Part shown: positions 44,031 through 52,833 of the stretch, one piece after another
Numbering within the stretch: the stretch's first letter is position 1
Layout: every line of letters starts with the position of its first letter
Source: Syntrophobacteraceae bacterium
Lineage (GTDB): Bacteria > Desulfobacterota > Syntrophobacteria > Syntrophobacterales > Syntrophobacteraceae
Reading direction: 5' to 3'
NCBI GenBank assembly: GCA_025454175.1
Contig: JALOOX010000018.1
Location: 1-64,000, forward strand
DNA: 64,000 nt
Translations under genes and position numbers: made by a program
The notes under the pieces: model-generated
Databases searched by the model: none
Seen by the model: the letters and a program-made list of their open reading frames with translations, nothing else
What the model was told of the DNA's origin: nothing

Positions 44031-44302
44031 ATCATCGCACGCTGATGCCGATGCCTGCTGGATCAGCTGGGACTTCTAACAGAGGTCGCCGGTTCGGTCA
44101 AGGATGAGGACTCTCGGCGGACGTTGTGCTCCGCGGGGTGATCCGGGATTCCGGGGCGGCGAAATCCAGCGGGCACGGCGAGCCTGGAACGGGAATGGGG
44201 ACTCGGAGCTGTCAGGGGCGGCAATGAAGGGTTGACTTGAGATGCGCAACGGACTATGTGTTGTGCAAGTTATGCATAATATGCATTTTTGGAGGCAATG
44301 TA
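44031..44302. promoter_or_regulatory. Divergent control region between iorA and the Hdr operon
   Basis: On the plus strand TTGACT (44232-44237) and TATGTG (44255-44260) with a 17-bp spacer form a credible sigma-70 promoter for the Hdr operon. An imperfect palindrome TGCGCAAC (44243-44250) and GTTGTGCA (44260-44267) spans the -10. ATGCATAATATGCAT (44272-44286) is a perfect palindrome around the expected start site. A strong ribosome site (GGAGG, 44291-44295) follows for the 35-aa ORF. No iorA-side promoter was resolved. Confidence 0.5.
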
Positions 44303-44410
44303 ATGATCTTTTTTCTCAAACTGACGTGCGGCATCGGATGTGGAGCCCGGCCGTCCATGTCCTGCAACGAACCCGTTCCCACGAGACCTGAAGGATTGCG
44401 GAATCCATGA
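44303..44410 (+). CDS. 35-aa Cys-containing leader ORF upstream of the HTH-HdrCB gene
   Basis: ATG at 44303 lies 7 nt after GGAGG (44291-44295), a strong ribosome site. The peptide starts MIFFLKLTCGIGCGARP, has Cys at 9, 13 and 21, and its TGA (44408-44410) overlaps the hdrCB start as ATGA. The hdrCB gene lacks its own clear ribosome site, so its translation probably depends on this ORF. A regulatory leader or small partner protein is likely; the peptide has no family I know. Confidence 0.65.
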   Translation: MIFFLKLTCGIGCGARPSMSCNEPVPTRPEGLRNP

Positions 44411-45897
44411 TCGTGATTCGCATCAACCAGTTGGCCGAGCAGCTCGGCGTCCATCGAAACACCGTCCGCAACTGGATCAAGAGCGGGAAGCTGCCGGCTC
44501 GCTCCGTCTCGGGCAAGCGTTATCTAGTCTCGGAGGGCGATTTCGGAAAGCTCTGCCAGGAGTTCAGCCTGGACCGGTCGAACCTCAAGCTCAAGGTTGT
44601 GCGCGGAGCAGTGGCACCGGATGAGACGGAATTCGCGGTGGTCGATGAGAACCTGAAATCCCTCGGTCCCAAATCCGACCTCCTGAGACCGGACCCCCAG
44701 TGGGGGGATGTGTGCCTCACGTGCGGGAGCTGTGCCGGCACCTGCCCCATCTCCGGCGTGGATGGCCTCGACCCGCGAAAAGTCATCCGCATGGTGACTC
44801 TCGGACTGGAAAAGGAGCTCATTGCCTCGCAATGGCCCTGGAAGTGCACCTTGTGCGGCAAGTGCGAGGAAGCATGCCCGATGAACGTTGAAATTGTTGA
44901 GCTCATGCGGCGGGTGCGCGGCCTGCGTGAGCGCGACCGGCTTCCGGGCCCCCTCCACAAAGGCGTCCGCATGTGCCTGGAAAAGGGCAACAACATGGGC
45001 ATCCCCACGGAGGATTTCGTCGATCTGCTGCATGGACTGGCCGAGGAGATGCGGGAGGAGGGTTGTGCCGACTTCAAGGCTCCCATCGATGTGGAGGGAG
45101 CCAACCTCCTGGTGACGCTGAATTCGGTGGAGCCTTTCGCGGAGCCCGAGGCCATCAAGCACTGGTGGAGGATCTTCCACGCGGCGGGCGAATCCTGGAC
45201 GATTCCGTCGCGAAGCTGGGAAGGGGTGAACTGGGGGTATCTCTCGGGCGACGACGAGTCCATGAAGGCCATCGTGGGAAACATCGTGAAGAATATGGAG
45301 CGCTTCCAGTGCAAGGCCCTGCTGCTTCCCGATTGCGGGCATGCCTACTACGCCACGCGTTATGGGCTGGAGCGCTGGTACTCCGAGGAGATGACGCACT
45401 TCCGGGTACTGACGGTCTTCGATCTTCTGGTGGACTACCTCAAAAAGGGGAGGATCCAGGTGGACCCTTCCATTCACACGCAGGTCGCAACGTATCACGA
45501 TCCCTGCCACCACGGCCGCAAGTCCCTCAAGGCTTTCGGGCAGGGTTATTTCGAGGAGGGGCGCTGGATCACGCGTCAGTGTGCTCCTCGGTTGGTGGAA
45601 ATGTACCCCAGCCGGGAGGGCAACTACTGCTGCGGCGCCGGGGGAGGGTCGTGGGCCATGCCGTTTCGCGAGGAGCGGATCTTTCACGGAGCCGTGAAGG
45701 CCCGCCAGATCCGGCAGACCGGGGCTCGAATGGTCGTGACCTCCTGCCATGGCTGCAGGGACCAGATCGCCAAGAGCCTGAGGCATGAGTTCGACCTGGA
45801 TGTTGAGGTCAAACATCTCTGGGAGCTGGTGGCCGACTCCCTTGTACTGCCTTCTCCCGGGTCGCGGCAGACCTTTTCGAACGGGATTCGGACCTGA
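44407..45897 (+). CDS. HTH-HdrC-HdrB fusion: DNA-binding domain plus heterodisulfide reductase-like subunits
   Basis: In this 496-aa protein residues 5-50 are an excisionase/MerR-type helix-turn-helix (INQLAEQLGVHRNTVRNWIKSGKLPARSVSGKRYLV, read as QLAEQLGVHRNTVRNW and SGKRYLVSEGDF). Residues about 100-160 are HdrC-like with two 4Fe-4S motifs (CLTCGSCAGTC at 103-113; CTLCGKCEEAC at 147-157). Residues about 225-475 are HdrB/HdrD-like CCG domains (LLLPDCGHAY, YHDPCHH, YCCGAGGGSWAMP, SCHGCRDQIA). This makes it a DNA-binding protein with a potential disulfide-reducing centre. Translationally coupled to the leader ORF. Whether it is a redox sensor, a catalytic subunit or both is open. Confidence 0.8.
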   Translation: MIVIRINQLAEQLGVHRNTVRNWIKSGKLPARSVSGKRYLVSEGDFGKLCQEFSLDRSNLKLKVVRGAVAPDETEFAVVDENLKSLGPKSDLLRPDPQWGDVCLTCGSCAGTCPISGVDGLDPRKVIRMVTLGLEKELIASQWPWKCTLCGKCEEACPMNVEIVELMRRVRGLRERDRLPGPLHKGVRMCLEKGNNMGIPTEDFVDLLHGLAEEMREEGCADFKAPIDVEGANLLVTLNSVEPFAEPEAIKHWWRIFHAAGESWTIPSRSWEGVNWGYLSGDDESMKAIVGNIVKNMERFQCKALLLPDCGHAYYATRYGLERWYSEEMTHFRVLTVFDLLVDYLKKGRIQVDPSIHTQVATYHDPCHHGRKSLKAFGQGYFEEGRWITRQCAPRLVEMYPSREGNYCCGAGGGSWAMPFREERIFHGAVKARQIRQTGARMVVTSCHGCRDQIAKSLRHEFDLDVEVKHLWELVADSLVLPSPGSRQTFSNGIRT

Positions 45898-45973
45898 CGA
45901 TAAGGTCATCAAATGTCTCGAGATTTTTTGACAGTCAACTCCCTTTCCCAGCGGTCCGAAGGAATGATGATCG

Positions 45974-48900
45974 ATGCTGCTTGACAAGATCGGTTCGGTG
46001 ATGGTGGTGGGTGGCGGGATCGCCGGAATCCAGGCGGCCCTGGACCTGGCCAACAGCGGCTACCATGTCTACCTGGTGGAGCGCTCGGGAGCCATTGGCG
46101 GCTCCATGGCCAAGCTCTCCAAAACCTATCCCACCAATGACTGCTCCATGTGAATTCTCTCGCCGAAACTGGTGGAGTGCGGTCGGCACTCGAGCATTCA
46201 ATTGATGCCCCTGACATCGGTGGAGCGCATCCAGGGCGAGCTGGGGCAGTTTCATGTTACCGTGCGCGAATATCCGCGTTATGTGGACGCTCAGAAGTGT
46301 ATCGCATGCGGGGAGTGTGCCCGCAAGTGCCCCGAGCGGGTGCCCGATGAGCTCAACGAGGGGATCAACGACCGGCGGGCCATCTATCTCAAGTACCCCC
46401 AGGCGGTGCCGCTGAAGTATCAGATCGATGCCGAACGCTGCCAGAGGCTCCAGTCCGGCAAATGCGGGATCTGCGAGCAGGTGTGTCCAGCGGGAGCCAT
46501 CCGGTTCGACGACATCGAGCGGCTCATTTCCCTGCGGGTTGGCTCCATCATTCTTGCCCCGGGCCATCGCACCTTCGACCCCGCGGGCCTGCGCACCTGG
46601 GGCTACGATGTTTTCCCCAACGTGCTGACCTCCATCGAGCTCGAGCGCTACCTGGCGTCGAGCGGCCCCACCGAGGGCAGACTGGTGCGTCCGTCCGACG
46701 GCAAGGAGGTCAGGCGCATGGCGTTCCTGCAGTGTGTCGGCAGCCGGGACTACAACAAGGCCGGCCACGGCTATTGCTCGTCCGTCTGCTGCATGGTCTC
46801 CCTCAAGGAGGCCATGATCGCCATGGACCAGGTGGAGGACCTGGAGGTCGATATTTTCTTCATGGACATGCGCACCCATGGCAAGGGCTTCGAGCGTTAT
46901 TTCGAGCGGGCGCGGGCGCGGGGGATCCAGTTTCATCGTTGCCGCGTCCACTCCCTGGAGCCCGCCAACGCAAGCGGCGACATCTTCTTTCGTTACATCA
47001 CCGACGAAGGGAAGCAGGCCTGGGCTGAGTTCGACCTGGTGGTGCTCTCGGTGGGCATGCAGCCATCGGCGCAGGGGCTTGAACTGGCCAGGACCGTCGG
47101 GCTGCGGCTCAGCGGGGACGGGTTTTCGGTGACGTCGTCCTTCGCTCCCGTGAGGACATCCATTCCGGGCATATACGTCTGCGGGACCTTTTCGGGGCCC
47201 AAGGACATCCCCCAGTCCATCATCCAGGCCTCGGCGGCCGCGGCCGAGGCCATGATCCCGCTTGCCGACGCCCGCTACAGCCTGACGAAGCAGCCTGAGC
47301 CGACGCCCGGCCGGGACATCAGCGGCGAGGCGACCCGCATCGGGGTGTTCATCTGTCATTGCGGCTCCAACGTGGCCAGCGTGATCGATGTGGAGAGCCT
47401 GGCGGATTATGCCGCAACGCTCCCCCAGGTGGTGCACGTGGAGAGAAGCCTTTTTGCCTGCTCGGAGGACAGCCAGCACATCCTGCGAGAGAGGATCGTG
47501 GAAAAGGGGCTCAACCGCGTCGTGGTGGCGGCCTGCACTCCGCGGACCCATGAGCACCTGTTTCAGCAGACGTTGAAGTCCGCCGGACTGAATGAATATT
47601 TGTTTGAAATGGCCAACATCCGCAACCAGGGGGCCTGGGTGCATTCAACGGATCCGGCGGCGGCCACGGCCAAGGCTCGTGACCTTCTCCGCATGGCGGC
47701 GGCCAAGGCGGCCCTCCTGGAGCCCCTGGCCCCCGTGACGGTGACGGTGAACCCCCAGGCGCTGGTGGTGGGAGGCGGCGTGGCGGGCATGGTGACGGCC
47801 CTGGGGCTGGCCGACCAGGGATTTCCGGTCCACCTGGTGGAAAAGAGCAGTCAGCTGGGAGGCAACGCCCGTCATCTTTTCAAAACCTGGAAGGGTGAAT
47901 CCATCGCGGATTTCGTGGACCAGCTCGTTGCACGCGTGAAGGAGCATGCGCTCATCACGGTGCACATGCGGGGCCAGGTCACTCAGGCCGAGGGCTTCAT
48001 GGGGAGCTTCCGCTCGACCATCACCAAACCGCACTGCACCACGACCATGGATCACGGGGTGACGATCCTTGCGGTGGGGGGGCAGGCCTACAAGCCCGAT
48101 GAGTTTGGATACGGGCAATCTCCTCGGATTCTCACCGCCCTCGAGTTTGACAAGCTGCACCTGGTGGGAGATGAGCGGATCAAGTACGGGCGGGATTTCG
48201 TGTTCATTCAATGCGTCGGGTCGCGGATTCCCGAAAGGCCCTATTGCTCGAGGGTCTGCTGCACCCACTCCATCCAGTCCGCCATCGCCCTCAAGGAAGA
48301 GGAGCCGAATCGGAACGTCTTCATCCTCTACCGCGACATTCGCTCCTTCGGTCTCCGCGAAGCGCTCTACAAAAGGGCCCGGGAGCTGGGGGTGGTCTTC
48401 ATCCACCACGATCTCCAGCAGAAGCCTCTCGTCAGGGTGAGGGATGCCGACCTGAACGTCGTTGCCTGGGATCACGTGCTGCATGACGGTTTTTCGATTC
48501 GGGCCGACGTGGTGGTGCTGGCCGCGGCCATCGTGCCTCACCCCGAGGTTGGGGACCTTGCCAGAATCTACAGGGTTCCAGTGGATGAAGACGGCTTTCT
48601 GCAGGAGGCCCATGTGAAGCTCAGGCCCGTGGACTTCGCCGGTGAAGGGTTGTTTCTGGCTGGGATCGCCCATTATCCCAAGCCCATCGAGGAAGTGGTC
48701 TCGCAGGCCCTGGCGGCGGTGGCCCGCGCCACCACGGTGCTCTCCAACCGGCGCATCGAGCTCGATACCATCAAGGCGGGCGTCGATGAAGCGGCATGCG
48801 ATGCATGCGCCCTCTGCCCGGATGTCTGTCCTTATCAGGCCATCACGATGGAGCCCATCCCGGGCTCCGAAGGCAGGCAGACGGTGCGGGTGAACCTGGC

Positions 48901-49012
48901 CCGCTGCAAGGGGTGCGGCATCTGCCAGGCCACGTGCCCCAAGGATGCCATCAACGTGGGGGGCTTCACCACCCGGCAGCTCTCGGCCCAGGTGCGAGCC
49001 GCCTTGAGCTGA
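45974..49012 (+). CDS. hdrA: Selenocysteine-containing HdrA (heterodisulfide reductase subunit A-like, bifurcating flavoprotein)
   Basis: This gene reads through an in-frame TGA at 46151-46153 (codon 60) as selenocysteine: the residues around it are [18 protein letters not shown], and the Cys-rich pattern CSxC/UxLSPK is the HdrA hallmark. The full product is 1012 aa. N-terminal FAD domain: [18 protein letters not shown]. Two 4Fe-4S motifs near 115-175 ([21 protein letters not shown]). A second HdrA-like FAD module: [22 protein letters not shown]-terminal clusters: [12 protein letters not shown] and [12 protein letters not shown]. HdrA proteins carry the bifurcating FAD. A shorter reading starting at GTG 46172 would miss the first FAD motif and is rejected. 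A SECIS-like hairpin follows the UGA (see entry). Confidence 0.9.
46154..46191 (+). promoter_or_regulatory. Bacterial SECIS-like hairpin for hdrA Sec insertion
   Basis: GAGTGC (46175-46180) and GCACTC (46186-46191) form a perfect 6-bp stem with a 5-nt loop GGTCG (46181-46185). The loop starts 27 nt after the UGA, within the distance allowed for bacterial SECIS elements, and holds the GGUC known from SelB-binding loops such as in E. coli fdhF. The stem encodes conserved HdrA residues at the same time. Confidence 0.75.
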
Positions 49013-49050
49013 GACAGACCGGAATCCAGGGCCAAACCCGAGGAGACCCG

Positions 49051-49476
49051 ATGGGGCTGGAACCGAGGATTGTCGCTTTCACTTGCAGCTGGTGTGCTTA
49101 CGCGGCGGCCGACCTGGCGGGCATTGCGCGCATGCAGTACCCGCCCAATGTTCGAATCATTCGCGTCATGTGCACGGGGATGGTCCATCCGAACCTGGTG
49201 ATGGAGGCGTTTCAGCTGGGAGCCGATGGGGTCATGGTCATGGGGTGTCAGCCCGGGGAATGCCATTATGTGGACGGCAATGTGAAGGCCGAGGCCCGCC
49301 TTGCCGTGGTGACCGAAATGATGGACGCCATGGGAATCGAGGAAGAGAGGTTCCGTCTGGTGTGGTGCTCGGCCGCCGAAGCCGAGCGGTTCGTGGCCGC
49401 CGTGACGGATATGACGGAATTCTTGAGGATCCTGGGTCCCTCACCGGTGGGACCGCCTGGGTCCGGGGCGGTCTGA
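49051..49476 (+). CDS. MvhD-like [2Fe-2S] subunit
   Basis: The 141-aa protein has the MvhD pattern: FTCSWCAYAAADLAGIARMQYPPN, IRVMCTGMVHP and MVMGCQPGECHY, the cysteines expected for the [2Fe-2S] cluster. In methanogens MvhD links a hydrogenase or formate dehydrogenase to HdrA. Here the partner dehydrogenase is not in the window. GAGGAGA precedes the ATG; 38 bp from hdrA. Confidence 0.85.
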   Translation: MGLEPRIVAFTCSWCAYAAADLAGIARMQYPPNVRIIRVMCTGMVHPNLVMEAFQLGADGVMVMGCQPGECHYVDGNVKAEARLAVVTEMMDAMGIEEERFRLVWCSAAEAERFVAAVTDMTEFLRILGPSPVGPPGSGAV

Positions 49477-49506
49477 ACCGAAGCTGCCAGGCCTGGAGAC
49501 ACGACG

Positions 49507-49743
49507 ATGTCGAAGGAAGACCGAAGGAGGGTGCGCGCGGAGCGAGTGGATACGCGATGCGGGGCCCTGGGACATATGACCGTGGATGAAATCCGGGAGC
49601 GGATCATCGGGCCGAATGTCAACGTCACCTGCCCGGAATGTGGAGCCATCCATTTGACCCGCGAGGAAGCCGAGGAGGCTGCCTTGAGGAAGATAACCTC
49701 CAGCGCCCGCTACCTGAGGATCAAGGCTGACGCCCAGGAGTAA
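49507..49743 (+). CDS. Small CPEC-motif protein downstream of mvhD
   Basis: The 78-aa protein is basic at the N-terminus (MSKEDRRRVRAERVDTRCG) and acidic at the C-terminus, with CPEC (residues 42-45) plus Cys18. The stretch VDEIRERIIGPNVNVTCPECGA looks like a small zinc- or redox-binding module resembling in outline the Hsp33 C-terminal arm. It is 30 bp after mvhD on the same strand. I cannot assign a function; a Hdr-complex accessory or redox switch is possible. Confidence 0.6.
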   Translation: MSKEDRRRVRAERVDTRCGALGHMTVDEIRERIIGPNVNVTCPECGAIHLTREEAEEAALRKITSSARYLRIKADAQE

Positions 49744-49776
49744 CGTAACCGCGGGTGAGCCGCCGCCAGGGTGATT

Positions 49777-50778
49777 TCAGGGCTCGCGGCGGAAGCAGCG
49801 GACCCAGTGAAAGGGCCTGATCTCCACCAGGGGCGGGGTCTGCTCCCTGCAATCGATGGATTCCTCCGGACATCGATGACTGAAGTTGCACCCTGCGGGA
49901 TTTCCGGCGGCGGCGGACTCGATGGCCTGCGCCCGGGATCGCCTGGGGGCGTCGGGATCCAGGGAGGGTACCGCGTTGAGGAGAGTGTGTGTGTAAGGAT
50001 GCAGCGGTTCCTGGAAGAGCTCTCGGGTGGGCGCCAGCTCCACAAGTCTTCCGAGATACATGACGGCCACGCGATCGCTGATGTGGCGGACCACCGAAAG
50101 ATCGTGGGAGATGAACAGGTAGGTGAGCCTGAACCGTTCCTGAAGGTCCTGGAACAGGTTGAGGATCTGGGCCTGGATGGAGACATCCAGGGCGGAAAGC
50201 GGCTCGTCACAGATGACGACTTCCGGCTGGAGCGCCAGGGCGCGGGCGATTCCGATGCGCTGTCTCTGACCACCGCTGAATTCATGGGGGTAGCGATGGA
50301 CATCCTCGGGATGCAGTCCCACCAAATCCATGAGCTCCCTCACCCTTGCCTTTCGATCAGCCGCGGACCCTTTTCCGTGGATCACCAGCCCTTCGGCAAT
50401 GATGCGTCCCACGGACAGGCGTGGATTGAGGGAAGAGTATGGATCCTGGAAAACCGCCTGCATGCGTTTTCTCAGGTCGCGAATCTCCAGGCGGCTCAGG
50501 GTGGACATATCTCTCCCATGGAAAAGGATTTCACCGGACGTTGGCTCCTCCAGGCGAAGGATCACCCGCCCGAGGGTGGATTTGCCGCAGCCGCTCTCTC
50601 CCACCAGGCCCAGGGTCTCGGAGCGCTCAATCGTCAGGTCCACGCCGTCCACGGCTCGAATCACGCCGGCCTGGCGTCCGAAAATGGATCGGGTGACCGG
50701 GTAGTGCCTGGTGACCTGGCGCAGCGAAAGCACCGGCCTCCCGTCCTCTCGATCAGCCAAGGCCACCCTCCTTGTCAT
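49777..50778 (-). CDS. Oligopeptide/dipeptide-type ABC ATPase (DppF-like)
   Basis: This 333-aa ATPase has [32 protein letters not shown] and [13 protein letters not shown], with the C-terminal oligo/dipeptide domain including CNFSHRCP (Cys-rich, Fe-S or zinc-like). I chose the ATG at 50778 within a 437-aa frame because homology begins there ([13 protein letters not shown]). It overlaps the upstream ATPase by 26 bp. No permease or binding protein is in the window. Confidence 0.85.
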   Translation of the reverse strand: MTRRVALADREDGRPVLSLRQVTRHYPVTRSIFGRQAGVIRAVDGVDLTIERSETLGLVGESGCGKSTLGRVILRLEEPTSGEILFHGRDMSTLSRLEIRDLRKRMQAVFQDPYSSLNPRLSVGRIIAEGLVIHGKGSAADRKARVRELMDLVGLHPEDVHRYPHEFSGGQRQRIGIARALALQPEVVICDEPLSALDVSIQAQILNLFQDLQERFRLTYLFISHDLSVVRHISDRVAVMYLGRLVELAPTRELFQEPLHPYTHTLLNAVPSLDPDAPRRSRAQAIESAAAGNPAGCNFSHRCPEESIDCREQTPPLVEIRPFHWVRCFRREP

Positions 50779-51736
50779 AAAGCCAGCAGCGGACGGGATG
50801 CCCGCCCCGGGGGATGAGAAGCCCCGGTTCCGGGTCCCGGAAGCACCTGTCGAAGGCATGAGCGCACCGGGTGTTGAATTTACAGCCGTCTGGAAGGGCC
50901 AGAAGGCTTGGGACCACCCCGGGAATGGCTTCGAGCCGCCTTTTGACTTCGCCGCCCGACCGGGATGGAATGGAGCGCATGAGGCCCTGGGTGTAAGGGT
51001 GGAGCGGCGCCTGGAAGATGTCCCGAACAGGAGCCTCCTCGACAATCCGCCCCGTATACATGACGATGACGTTGTGAGCCATCTCGGCAATCACCCCGAG
51101 GTCGTGGGTGATGAGCAGGATGGCCGTGCGGCGGGTCTCCCGCAGACCGGCCAGCAGATCCAGGATCTGTGCCTGAATGGTGACATCCACCGCCGTGGTG
51201 GGCTCGTCGGCGATGATCAGGGCAGGGCCGCACGCCAGAGCCATGGCGATCATGACCCGCTGGCGCATGCCGCCGCTCATCTGGTGCGGATAATCCCGCA
51301 TGCGTTCCCGGGCCGAAGGTATTCCCACTTCTCCCAGGAGCTCCTCGACGCGATCCAGCGCTCCTCGGCGGGACAGGCCCAGGTGAAGCTCGAGGACCTC
51401 GGAGATCTGGTCCCGCACCCGGAAAACCGGGTTGAGGGAGGTCATGGGCTCCTGGAAAACCATGGAGATCTGGTTGCCTCGAAGGGAGCGCATCTCGGGC
51501 TCGCTCAGACCCAGAAGGTCTCTCCCTCGAAAGAGGGCCTGGCCTCCCACGACTCGTCCCGGAGGTGGGATGAGGCGGAGGATCGACAAAGAGGCAACGC
51601 TCTTTCCGCAACCAGATTCACCAACTATTCCGAGAACTTGAGCTTCATCGAGAGCGAAGCTCACACCGTCCACCGCCCGCACGGTTCCGTTTTCCGTGGT
51701 GAAATGAGTCTGAAGATTCCTCACATCCAGAAGCAC
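50753..51736 (-). CDS. Oligopeptide/dipeptide-type ABC ATPase (DppD-like)
   Basis: The 327-aa ATPase has [33 protein letters not shown] and [14 protein letters not shown]. The C-terminal oligo/dipeptide extension contains [15 protein letters not shown]. It forms the partner of the DppF-like protein. The pair would serve permeases encoded elsewhere, or has lost them. Confidence 0.85.
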   Translation of the reverse strand: MLLDVRNLQTHFTTENGTVRAVDGVSFALDEAQVLGIVGESGCGKSVASLSILRLIPPPGRVVGGQALFRGRDLLGLSEPEMRSLRGNQISMVFQEPMTSLNPVFRVRDQISEVLELHLGLSRRGALDRVEELLGEVGIPSARERMRDYPHQMSGGMRQRVMIAMALACGPALIIADEPTTAVDVTIQAQILDLLAGLRETRRTAILLITHDLGVIAEMAHNVIVMYTGRIVEEAPVRDIFQAPLHPYTQGLMRSIPSRSGGEVKRRLEAIPGVVPSLLALPDGCKFNTRCAHAFDRCFRDPEPGLLIPRGGHPVRCWLYDKEGGLG

Positions 51737-51792
51737 GGATCATCCCTTTCTCATCCGCATCGTGGAAGACGTGCGGGCATTCCCCGTGAAGC

Positions 51793-52833
51793 TCATGAGC
51801 CTGAGCCGGCGAGCCGGCGCTCTCGAAAACGGGCGGCGACGAGGCGCGCGATGTGTGGAGCGTTGCCGCCCGAGCGGTTGTTGATGATCAGGTTGCTGTG
51901 AATGTCCTGGTTCATGGCCGCTTCCAGGACGTCCAGCGTTTCCTCCACCATGCGAGGATCGAATAGACCATCCACGATGGCATTGAAGGGGTGGGCCCGG
52001 GCATAGGCGTCCTCGTAACGCACGCCGCGCGGCGTCATGAGCCGGATGACGCATTGACGGTCGGAGCTGAAGAAGCGCCGGCCGGCTCGGGTGAGCTGCC
52101 GGCCCAGGGAGGGAAGCCAGGTCCAGTGGGAGAGGACCTGGCCCACTCCGTGGCTCGCCATCACGTCGAAGACGGGCCCGGACAGGTAGGATTCCGTTCG
52201 CAGCTCCATGTGGTAGCGATGGTCGAGGGGAACGGCGGTGAAGAAGGTATCGAGCCTTCTCGCCAGCTCATCGGGAGACGTCCGCTCATCCTTGCGCTGG
52301 TATTCCTGTTCGAAGATCAGGCCCATGAGGTGTGGGCCGAGCAATTGCACGGAGGGCTCGAAAAACGATCGCGTGAAAAGCTCCGGGTCCAGAAATCCGG
52401 AATTGGGGAGGTATCGGCCCGAACGCCGCACCTTTTGTGCGGTGACCGCCTGGGGAACCTTCAGGATGATCCGGTCACCGGCTTTGAGGTGACTCCGATA
52501 AGCTTTCAGAACCTGGAAGGTCTGCGTGGGGGCGCCGTCCGTCCCGATGAGCGGGGCATAGAACGTGTAATCGATTTCGAGGACTTTGAAATGCTCGAAG
52601 TACTCTTCCACGCTCTCCACGGGAAGCACTTCTTCCTTGAAGGAGCGCCCCCCGACCCGGTGTGTCCGGGTGCTGATTCTCCCTCGGTACCGGTCGGCGG
52701 TGTAAATCTGGCCGATCCACCCCGCGTAGCGATCGCTGGCCGTCCCGAGGGAGACCCGGGGATGAAGGTGGTGAAAGCGGAATTCCTCAAGGTCGGCGTC
52801 AGAGATCTGAATTGGTGCGGTCGAAAAGGTCAT
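51793..52833 (-). CDS. DUF72 (YecE-like) family protein
   Basis: The 346-aa protein with a TIM-barrel-type DUF72 pattern: IDYTFYAPLIG, KVPQAVTAQK, LIFEQEYQR, YHMELRTESYLSGPV and DIHSNLIINNRSGGNAP. Members are of unknown biochemical function. It overlaps the methyltransferase gene by 35 bp and is 56 bp upstream of the DppD-like gene, so one operon is likely. Confidence 0.8.
   Translation of the reverse strand: MTFSTAPIQISDADLEEFRFHHLHPRVSLGTASDRYAGWIGQIYTADRYRGRISTRTHRVGGRSFKEEVLPVESVEEYFEHFKVLEIDYTFYAPLIGTDGAPTQTFQVLKAYRSHLKAGDRIILKVPQAVTAQKVRRSGRYLPNSGFLDPELFTRSFFEPSVQLLGPHLMGLIFEQEYQRKDERTSPDELARRLDTFFTAVPLDHRYHMELRTESYLSGPVFDVMASHGVGQVLSHWTWLPSLGRQLTRAGRRFFSSDRQCVIRLMTPRGVRYEDAYARAHPFNAIVDGLFDPRMVEETLDVLEAAMNQDIHSNLIINNRSGGNAPHIARLVAARFRERRLAGSGS

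Noticed and set aside
41475-44045. An 856-aa plus-strand ORF
   Set aside because: It is the shadow of iorA and iorB in a GC-rich region, which often gives long antisense frames.
45935-47644. A 569-aa minus-strand ORF
   Set aside because: It is antisense to the hdrA read-through gene and shows low-complexity composition only.
46172-49012. A separate HdrA gene starting at GTG 46172
   Set aside because: It lacks the N-terminal FAD motif, has no ribosome site, and the upstream frame continues through a single TGA with a SECIS-like hairpin.
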